DNA of 7,818 bases. Origin: Candidatus Babelota bacterium (lineage in GTDB: Bacteria; JAGOBX01). Position 1 is the stretch's first letter. Every line of letters begins with the position of its first letter. The DNA lies in assembly GCA_017999075.1 (NCBI GenBank), contig JAGOBX010000153.1, positions 1 to 7,818 of the forward strand, written 5' to 3'. The position numbers and the translations under genes are program-made. The notes under the pieces are model-generated. The model was not told the origin of the DNA, did not search any database, and worked only from the letters and a program-made list of their open reading frames with translations. Shown piece by piece: positions 1-6,043 of the stretch.

Positions 1-1
1 G

Positions 2-904
2 TTTTTATTTTCTAATGCTGAAGCTGAAACTTTAAAATCAGAATGTTATTTCGGACCATATGCTGGATATCACTATTTTTTACACGGTTCGGATTATAAA
101 GACAAACCTGAAATAGGCATTAATTTTGAAAAATATCTTGAAAAACCATGGAGTTATCAGCTTAGTTTAGGATATGTACCTGCGAAATCTAAAACTATTG
201 GCGTTAAAAAAAATCTTTATATTTTAGGAATTGACGGAGTATATAATTTTGACGATTTTAAAATTTCAACTTTTTCATTTTCGCCTTATATTGCCGGCGG
301 ATTAAATCTTCATATAGGTTCTGCAGATGAAGTTTCAGGTCTTGACGGAGCTGCGGGACTGAAATATTTTTATAATGAAAAGATAATGATTAAATCAGAA
401 GTTAAATATATGTATCTTTTCAAGCATAACAGAGACGATCTTCTTATTTCAACAGCGATTGGATTTGCTTTCGGTAAAAAAAAGAATGTGTCTGTATCGC
501 AGGCGCCTCAATCAAAACCGTCCAAATTTGAAAATGGTAAATACGACGAATCAGGAAAACTTCAATCTGTAACTTTAAAAATTAATTTTGCTACTGATAA
601 ATCAGACGTATTGTCGGAATATTTTGCTGAAATAGAGCAGTTTGCAAATTTTATGAAAGAAAATCCAGGCATAAAAGCGGAAATTCAGGGACACACAGAT
701 AATGTGGGAAACACTGAATATAATTTGAAACTTTCTGAAGAAAGAGCTAATTCTGTAAGAAATATTTTTATTAATAATTATCAGATATCTTCAGACAGAT
801 TAACTGCTAAAGGTTATGGAGCAGAAAAACCTGTTGCTTCAAATGATACTGAAGAAGGTAGAAAACAAAACCGCAGAATAGAAGCTGCAATTTTGTCGAA
901 TTGA
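2..904 (+). CDS. OmpA-family outer-membrane porin with peptidoglycan-binding domain (5' partial)
   Basis: The frame is open from base 2 to the TGA at 902-904, giving 300 visible residues; the true start lies left of the window. The first visible residues (FLFSNAEAE) look like the end of a signal peptide with an Ala-type cleavage site, so little is missing. Visible residues ~10-160 alternate aromatic and polar residues as in an eight-stranded OmpA-type barrel. They end in a typical last strand (LLISTAIGFAFG) followed by a short lysine/proline linker. Residues ~188-298 are an OmpA/MotB domain with GHTDNVG, LSEERA, GYGAEKP and GRKQNRRIE. Asp233 and Arg248, 15 apart, match the pair known in OmpA to hold the diaminopimelate of peptidoglycan. 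Expected role: a barrel in the outer membrane with the C-terminal domain anchored to the cell wall in the periplasm. The ATG at 386 is an internal Met in the barrel, not the start. The stop overlaps the next gene. Confidence 0.93.
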   Translation, partial: FLFSNAEAETLKSECYFGPYAGYHYFLHGSDYKDKPEIGINFEKYLEKPWSYQLSLGYVPAKSKTIGVKKNLYILGIDGVYNFDDFKISTFSFSPYIAGGLNLHIGSADEVSGLDGAAGLKYFYNEKIMIKSEVKYMYLFKHNRDDLLISTAIGFAFGKKKNVSVSQAPQSKPSKFENGKYDESGKLQSVTLKINFATDKSDVLSEYFAEIEQFANFMKENPGIKAEIQGHTDNVGNTEYNLKLSEERANSVRNIFINNYQISSDRLTAKGYGAEKPVASNDTEEGRKQNRRIEAAILSN

Positions 905-3804
905 AAAAATATATATTATATTTATCAGTAATTTTTTTCTTTATTTTTTTAATAATTTTGCCGGTAGTTATTAAAAAAGTTCTCGTCAAAAAGTCTCCGG
1001 AAATTACAGGAAGAGAAATATCCATAAGTGATATTGACTTAAATTTATTTACCGGCAGTGTTGAAATATCAGGTTTTTCAATATACGAACCTGACAAAAA
1101 GAGTATATTTTTTTTATTTGAAAAACTTGAAATAAATATTTCTATGCTGCGTCTTTTAATAGGTAAACTGCATATAGAAAAAATTTATTTAAAAAAACCT
1201 GATATAAAAATTATTTACACAAAAAACAGATTCAATTTTTCCGATATTATCGAAAAATTTTCCAAAGACGATGATGATCCTGAAAAAGAACCAAATCTGA
1301 AAATTGCATTAACAAACGTTAAAATTGACAGTGGTTTTATAAATTTTCATGACGGGAATCATAATTCAAATATTGAATTATCCGGGATAGATTTTTTTCT
1401 GCCGTTTTTCTATGGAACCGGAGAACAATTTAAAATTGAATTGAAAAGCGTTATAAATAAACATTCAAGCATTGCAACCAGCAGTTCATTAATTATTGAT
1501 TCAGGCAGTTATGAAGGGAATATTAAAATATCGGATTTTTCATGTGAATTAATAAAACCTTATATAACAGATTTTTTGAATATATCAGATATCAGCGGGA
1601 AAATAAATTCGATATTAAAATTAAAAGGGAATTTAAAAACTAAGAGTTTAATTATTTCCGCACAAAACAGGATTACTGATTTTTCAGTTGAATTAGTTTC
1701 AGAAACAGCGACTGCAGTTTCGTTTTCAGAACTTGGAGTTGATATAAATGAAATAAATCTTTCTGAAAAAATAATAGATATAAGTTCAATAAGGTTAAGG
1801 CAGCCTTCAATATTTTTTGGAATTTCAAGAGATAACCATACTTACTCAAAAATATTGAAAGAAAGGAATCTCCAAAGCAGTTCGGAAAAAATAAACAATG
1901 ACACTTCATCTATTCAATCTGATACCGGCATATTTCAGTTTGCGCTTTCAGAATTTTCCGTTGAAGACGGAAAATTTATTTTTGAGAACCGCATTATGAA
2001 AAAACCTGCTGCTCATGCGATAGACAATATATCTTTCAAAGCTTCTAACATAACCAATATTTCTAAGATTTCAAATAATTTAAAGATAAATCGTGAAACC
2101 AGCAATATTCAGTTCAATTCCAGTTTTTCGCTGAATAATATAGGATTATTATTTTTAGATTTTAACTACAATCCTTCAAACGATGAATATTCCGGCAATC
2201 TTAATGTGGATAGCCTGACATTAAATGTATTTCAATCATATATAACTGAATATACCAATATTTCTGTAAACAGCGGAATGTTCTTTTTGAAATCAAAAAT
2301 ATCAGGGAGTTTGAAAAAAAATACTGCTGTATTATCAGGAACGCAAATGATTTCAGATCTTTCCTTATCAGAAACAATAAAAAAAAAAGAATTTTTATCA
2401 ATTAAAAAATTATCTTTGACTTTGTCAAGTTTTGATTTTTTCAATAAAAATATTGATATTTCCTCAATTCAGATTAATTCGCCAAAATTGAATTTTGAAT
2501 ATTATGAAAATGGAACAAATTTCAGCGGATTAATTAAAAATGAAGATAATAATTATTCAGAACCTTATAAATCTAAATCAAGGGATATTAGTGAAGAAAA
2601 ACCCATAAAATTGGTTTTAAAGAAATTCGACATTAAAAACGGTTCTGTTATTATTAGTGATAATACATTATCGCCTGCATTTATTGCAAAGATAGAAAAA
2701 ACAGAGTTCAATATTAATGACATATTTTTTCCGTCAACAAATAAGAATTCGGAACTTTTAATTTCTGCGCTTATAAACCGAAATGGAAAACTTAAAATAA
2801 ATTCTTTATTTAAAACTGATTTTTCAAATTTTAATTCAGATATTTTACTGGAAGAATTGAGTTTGACAGAGTTTACACCATATTCATTAAAATCTATAGC
2901 TTATCCTATAAAAACCGGGAAATTAAAAATTCAGTCAAAAATTTCCATAACAGGAAATAAGTTGATGTCGGAAAATATTTTTAATTTTTTAAATTTTGAT
3001 ATAGGAGAAAAGGACAGCAGATTTGAAGGAGCAGGATTACCCATTAAACTAGCGCTTGCAATTCTTCGTGATAACAAAAAAAACATAAAACTCGATATTC
3101 CTGTAGAAGGAAATCTTGACGATCCCGAATTTAAATTAAGCAGGGTTATATGGTACGCTGTAAAAAATATTTTGGTTAAAGCAGTATCAAGTCCTTTTAA
3201 CATGTTAGCTAAACTTGCCGGAACTTCAGAAGACGAATTGAAAGAAATAAAATTTAATTATCTGCAGGTGAATCCTGAAGAAAATCAGATAAAACAAATG
3301 GAAAAAATAAAAAAAATTCTTGATGAACGTGAAAATTTAGTAATAGAATTTTTACAATTTACAGATGTTGAAGAAGAAAAAAACAGATTAGCTCTAAACT
3401 TGTGTAAAGAAAAATACTACAGATATAAGATGAATTATACTGATACAGGAATTTTAAATGAATCGGATAAAACTAATATTGCTGAAATTCAGGAAAATGA
3501 TACTGATATTTTACAGTTTTTAATTACCGGAATTTTATCAAAACCAGAGGCTGAATCTGCACAGGTTCTCCAGACAAAATCATTTTTGAGGTTATGCATT
3601 GATTATATTGGAACTAATGAACTTGATAAAAAATTCAGGATGTTATCTGATTCGAGGATAGAGTCTTTTAAAAAGTATTTTTTGGAGCCTGACAGAAAAT
3701 ATGAGAAAAGAGTTTTTATCAGGAATGCCGATTCTGATGAAATAAGTTTAGAAAATAAATATCTTCATTTTAAAATTCAGCTTGGCGGAGAAAATAATAA
3801 ATAA
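901..3804 (+). CDS. AsmA-like DUF748-type protein, inner-membrane anchored, periplasmic
   Basis: 967 residues, starting at TTG 901-903, which overlaps the previous stop as TTGA. This start is chosen because it gives a clean N-terminal anchor (residues ~4-24, positive MKK before it), while the next Met is only at residue 82. No Shine-Dalgarno sequence stands at a suitable distance, so translation is probably coupled to the porin gene. Residues 30-120 follow the usual DUF748 opening (TGREISISDIDLNLFTG, then KPDIKI and NFSDII). Residues 710-773 carry the family's hallmark segment (GAGLPIKLALAILRD, LDIPVEGNLDDPEFKL, then SPFNMLAKLAG). Three diverged beta-rich modules fill the middle, with start points near 72, 274 and 500. 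The tail from ~780 weakly resembles an OmpA domain. AsmA-clan relatives (TamB, YhdP, YdbH) form hydrophobic grooves that carry phospholipid between the inner and outer membranes. A similar role here is inference, since DUF748 members are poorly studied. Family membership is fairly sure; function is not. Confidence 0.85.
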   Translation: MKKYILYLSVIFFFIFLIILPVVIKKVLVKKSPEITGREISISDIDLNLFTGSVEISGFSIYEPDKKSIFFLFEKLEINISMLRLLIGKLHIEKIYLKKPDIKIIYTKNRFNFSDIIEKFSKDDDDPEKEPNLKIALTNVKIDSGFINFHDGNHNSNIELSGIDFFLPFFYGTGEQFKIELKSVINKHSSIATSSSLIIDSGSYEGNIKISDFSCELIKPYITDFLNISDISGKINSILKLKGNLKTKSLIISAQNRITDFSVELVSETATAVSFSELGVDINEINLSEKIIDISSIRLRQPSIFFGISRDNHTYSKILKERNLQSSSEKINNDTSSIQSDTGIFQFALSEFSVEDGKFIFENRIMKKPAAHAIDNISFKASNITNISKISNNLKINRETSNIQFNSSFSLNNIGLLFLDFNYNPSNDEYSGNLNVDSLTLNVFQSYITEYTNISVNSGMFFLKSKISGSLKKNTAVLSGTQMISDLSLSETIKKKEFLSIKKLSLTLSSFDFFNKNIDISSIQINSPKLNFEYYENGTNFSGLIKNEDNNYSEPYKSKSRDISEEKPIKLVLKKFDIKNGSVIISDNTLSPAFIAKIEKTEFNINDIFFPSTNKNSELLISALINRNGKLKINSLFKTDFSNFNSDILLEELSLTEFTPYSLKSIAYPIKTGKLKIQSKISITGNKLMSENIFNFLNFDIGEKDSRFEGAGLPIKLALAILRDNKKNIKLDIPVEGNLDDPEFKLSRVIWYAVKNILVKAVSSPFNMLAKLAGTSEDELKEIKFNYLQVNPEENQIKQMEKIKKILDERENLVIEFLQFTDVEEEKNRLALNLCKEKYYRYKMNYTDTGILNESDKTNIAEIQENDTDILQFLITGILSKPEAESAQVLQTKSFLRLCIDYIGTNELDKKFRMLSDSRIESFKKYFLEPDRKYEKRVFIRNADSDEISLENKYLHFKIQLGGENNK
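1114..2964 (+). repeat. Three diverged protein-level repeats inside the AsmA-like gene
   Basis: Residues 72-243, 274-471 and 500-688 of the AsmA-like protein share the same order of motifs. Each has an amphipathic strand pair ending in a Pro (KKP at 98-100, RQP at 300-302, NSP at 526-528). Each then has a Pro-x-hydrophobic strand leading to an [N/T][F/Y]S motif (NFSDII, TYSKIL, NFSGLI). A polar, low-complexity linker follows, then a 'hxhxxGxhxh' strand (KIDSGFINF, SVEDGKFIF, DIKNGSVII), and finally a Tyr-led segment ending in a Gly-containing strand (YITDFLN, YITEYTN, YSLKSIA). Spacing between equivalent points is 202-226 residues. The repeats are visible only in the protein, not as DNA repeats, so the duplication is old. 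Confidence 0.7.
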
Positions 3805-3855
3805 TCGGGAAATTTCAGGGTAAATAATAGAATAAATTATAAGGAGATGCTCATT
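3805..3855 (+). other. Short intergenic gap between AsmA-like and EF-hand genes
   Basis: The 51 bases hold a small palindrome (GAAATTTC, 3809-3816) and the ribosome binding site of the next gene. I see no GC-rich hairpin with a T-run and no convincing -35/-10 pair. The third gene is therefore most simply read as part of the same transcript, though a weak AT-rich promoter cannot be excluded by eye. Confidence 0.5.
3841..3846 (+). promoter_or_regulatory. Strong Shine-Dalgarno sequence (AAGGAG) that fixes the start at 3856
   Basis: AAGGAG at 3841-3846 is a near-perfect match to the anti-Shine-Dalgarno of 16S rRNA. The ATG at 3847 abuts it with no spacer and cannot be used efficiently. The in-frame ATG at 3856 lies nine bases after it, which is a normal spacing. 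The site therefore argues for the shorter protein beginning MDLINSKEKN. Confidence 0.8.
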
Positions 3856-6039
3856 ATGGATTTAATAAATTCAAAAGAAAAAAATCATAAATGGAAATTC
3901 AGAAAACTCGGAGGATTTGATCAGGTTTGCATAGAAACAGGCGAAGATATAAAAAACATTCCTTATCTTGACCAAAAATTATGGGTTGCTCTTAATTGTC
4001 CGGTAAAAGGAATAGAATTTGATAAAAAAACACTGGAATTACTGGATTCAGATAAAAATGGAAATATTCGCGCTCAGGAAATAATAACTGCATTAAACTG
4101 GGTTTGTAAAATATTAAAAGATCCTAATATTATTATAAACAACAGCGGTTCTATTCAATTATCCGAAATTGACCAAAATACAGAAGAAGGCAAAAATTTA
4201 TATTTATCAGCCAAACAGATACTTGAAAATACAGGGAAAAATGAGTCGGAGACAATAACTATTGAAGACGCGTCGGATACAATTAAAATATTTGAAAAAA
4301 CAAAATTTAACGGGGATGGCGTTATCACCATAGAAAGTTCAGATGATGAAGAAATAAAAAAAGTTATAGAAGAAATTATCTTATGCTGCGGAAGCGTAAT
4401 TGATAAAAGCGGAAAACCAGGTATATGTTTTGAAATTCTGGAGCAATTTTATAATCAGGCTGAATCAATACTTAACTGGAATTCTGAATTTGAAAAAAAA
4501 TCGGCTATACTGCCGCCTATGGAAAATTTACTGCATGAAATAGAATTATTCGGATCGTTGAAGGCAAAAATTGATGATTATTTTATACGATGCAATCTTA
4601 TTGAATTTGATAAAAAATCGGAAGAAACAATTAATTCTGCTGAAAAGATATACGGAGAATTTGCATCAAAACAGCTTAATTACGATACTTTTGAAATTAT
4701 GAATCTTCCGTTAGCCATTCCAAATGCTGATAAAACGTTAAAATTGAAATCAGGAATTAATCCTGTCTGGTCAGAGAAAGTGGAAGAGTTCTATGAAACA
4801 ATTATTATACCTATTTTAGGTAAAATCAGCGAGCTGAATAATGAGCAATGGATTTCATTTAAATATAAGTTTTCAATGTTTGAAGAAATACTTATTGCAA
4901 AACCATCTTCAAAATTAAATGATCTCGGAATAACAAGGATACAGGAAATAATCAATTCAGGATATAAAGAAATAATAGAAACTTTAATTCAAAAAGATAA
5001 AGAATTGGAACCTCAATCGGAAGCTATTTCATCAGTTGATAAATTGCTGAGGTATTGCAGAGATTTATATCCTCTGTTGAATAATTATATATCTTTCGAA
5101 CATTTTTACAATCCTGCCGTGAAAGGGATTTTTCAGACTGGAGTTCTATATATTGACGGAAGAAGCTGCGAGCTCTGTGTTTCTGTGGAAGATCCTGTTA
5201 AACATGCGCTGCTTGCAGGATTGAGCCGTGTTTATCTTTTATACTGCGACTGCATAAGAAACAACGGAGATTTTGAAAAAATTACTATTGCCGCGGCAGT
5301 CACAGCAGGAGATTCAGGACAATTGATGGTTGGAAGAAACGGAATATTTTATGATCGCAATGGAAATGACTGGAATGCGACTATAGTAAAGATTATTGAA
5401 AACCCCATAAGCATAAAACAGGCGTTTTGGTCACCATATAAAGCTGTGGCTAAAATGATAACAAGTCAGATTCAAAAATTTGCCGCTGCCCGCGCAAAAT
5501 CTGCGGAAGATAAAATGGGCGCCAGTGTAATAGATACGCAGAAAAAAATGGAACAGCCTCAAGTTCAAAACGTTAGTGGAGCTCAGGCTGCTCCTGCAAA
5601 ACAAGATGCGCCTCCTCCTGTTGATATGGGAAAATTTGTTGGAATATTTGCAGCTATCGGATTAGCGCTTGGAGCTTTGGGAACTGCAGTTGCTTCAATT
5701 GTAACCGGATTACTTTCACTTAAATGGTGGCAGATGCCTATAGCAGTTATAGGAGTGCTTCTCGCTATTTCAGGTCCGGCTATGATAATAGCGTGGTTTA
5801 AATTGCGTGAGAGAAATCTTGCGCCTATACTTGATGCAAACGGCTGGGCGATTAATTCAAGAGTCAAAATAAATATTCCGTTCGGTACATTATTAACCAA
5901 AACTGCTAAGTTACCTGAAGGTTCTGAAAGAAATTTATATGATCCGTTCGGAGTTAAAAAAAGCAAGGCGCCGTATTATTTTTTTATTTTGTGGATTATA
6001 GCGGTAATTATTTATTTAAAAATTAAAGGTATATTTTAA
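3856..6039 (+). CDS. Uncharacterised EF-hand-type membrane protein with cysteine cluster and three C-terminal membrane segments
   Basis: 727 residues from the ATG at 3856, chosen for its ribosome binding site. I cannot name it. There is no signal peptide, so the long N-terminal part should be cytoplasmic. Residues 64-75 (DSDKNGNIRAQE) are a canonical EF-hand loop with Asp at 1 and 3, Asn at 5, Gly at 6, Ile at 8 and Glu at 12. A second, degenerate loop near 150-161 (KFNGDGVITIES) keeps N, D, G and I but lacks the first Asp and final Glu. Residues ~200-400 are mostly helical, rich in Glu, Lys and Ile. Residues ~415-545 are more patterned, with RSCELC (438, 441), YCDC (464, 466), AGDSGQLMVGRNG, DRNGNDWNAT and FWSPYKAV. 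An Ala/Gln/Pro linker (~545-590) leads to membrane segments at ~593-617, 626-648 and 707-724. A cytoplasmic loop with RNLAPILDANGWAIN and LPEGSERN probably lies between the last two. Calcium sensing is possible but only inferred from the one intact loop. It sits 51 bases after the AsmA-like gene. Confidence 0.85.
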   Translation: MDLINSKEKNHKWKFRKLGGFDQVCIETGEDIKNIPYLDQKLWVALNCPVKGIEFDKKTLELLDSDKNGNIRAQEIITALNWVCKILKDPNIIINNSGSIQLSEIDQNTEEGKNLYLSAKQILENTGKNESETITIEDASDTIKIFEKTKFNGDGVITIESSDDEEIKKVIEEIILCCGSVIDKSGKPGICFEILEQFYNQAESILNWNSEFEKKSAILPPMENLLHEIELFGSLKAKIDDYFIRCNLIEFDKKSEETINSAEKIYGEFASKQLNYDTFEIMNLPLAIPNADKTLKLKSGINPVWSEKVEEFYETIIIPILGKISELNNEQWISFKYKFSMFEEILIAKPSSKLNDLGITRIQEIINSGYKEIIETLIQKDKELEPQSEAISSVDKLLRYCRDLYPLLNNYISFEHFYNPAVKGIFQTGVLYIDGRSCELCVSVEDPVKHALLAGLSRVYLLYCDCIRNNGDFEKITIAAAVTAGDSGQLMVGRNGIFYDRNGNDWNATIVKIIENPISIKQAFWSPYKAVAKMITSQIQKFAAARAKSAEDKMGASVIDTQKKMEQPQVQNVSGAQAAPAKQDAPPPVDMGKFVGIFAAIGLALGALGTAVASIVTGLLSLKWWQMPIAVIGVLLAISGPAMIIAWFKLRERNLAPILDANGWAINSRVKINIPFGTLLTKTAKLPEGSERNLYDPFGVKKSKAPYYFFILWIIAVIIYLKIKGIF
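4045..4080 (+). other. EF-hand-type calcium-binding loop in the third gene
   Basis: The twelve codons encode DSDKNGNIRAQE, which satisfies the usual EF-hand loop pattern: oxygen ligands at 1, 3, 5 and 12, Gly at 6 and Ile at 8. It is flanked by helix-like sequence on both sides (KKTLELL before, IITALNWVCKIL after), as in a true helix-loop-helix. Binding of calcium is inferred from the pattern. Confidence 0.65.
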
Positions 6040-6043
6040 TTTT
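6019..6043. terminator. AT-only inverted repeat spanning both stop codons at the convergent junction (possible weak bidirectional terminator)
   Basis: AAAATTAAA (6019-6027) is the exact reverse complement of TTTAATTTT (6035-6043), with a seven-base loop GGTATAT. The hairpin overlaps the last codons and stop of the + strand gene and part of the stop of the - strand gene. On the + strand its right arm contains TTTT. It contains no G-C pairs in the stem, so it would be a weak terminator. It may also be chance in such AT-rich DNA. Confidence 0.25.

Noticed and set aside
476-483. Run of eight A in the linker of the porin gene as a phase-variation tract
   Set aside because: Runs of eight A or T occur several times in the window (for example 1108-1115, 3076-3083, 4493-4500), so this length is background here.
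386-904. A separate 172-residue OmpA-domain protein starting at the ATG at 386
   Set aside because: The same frame is open without a stop back to base 2 and encodes a typical barrel and signal-peptide end. The ATG is an internal Met between two barrel strands and has no ribosome binding site.
807-1097. Minus-strand reading frame of 96 residues across the porin/AsmA-like junction
   Set aside because: It lies opposite two well-supported genes, has no recognisable domain, and its composition reflects the complement of AT-rich coding sequence.
1673-3203. Four minus-strand reading frames (66-90 residues) opposite the AsmA-like gene
   Set aside because: They are shadows of the clearly coding + strand frame, with no ribosome binding sites and no family resemblance.
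3815-3840. Possible AT-rich promoter before the EF-hand gene
   Set aside because: TAAATA-like -10 candidates exist, but no -35-like element sits at a proper distance, and such hexamers are expected by chance in this composition.
5583-5966. Minus-strand frame of 127 residues opposite the end of the EF-hand gene
   Set aside because: It is the complement of the Ala/Pro linker and membrane segments of the real gene. The opposite strand is strongly supported by motifs and a ribosome binding site.
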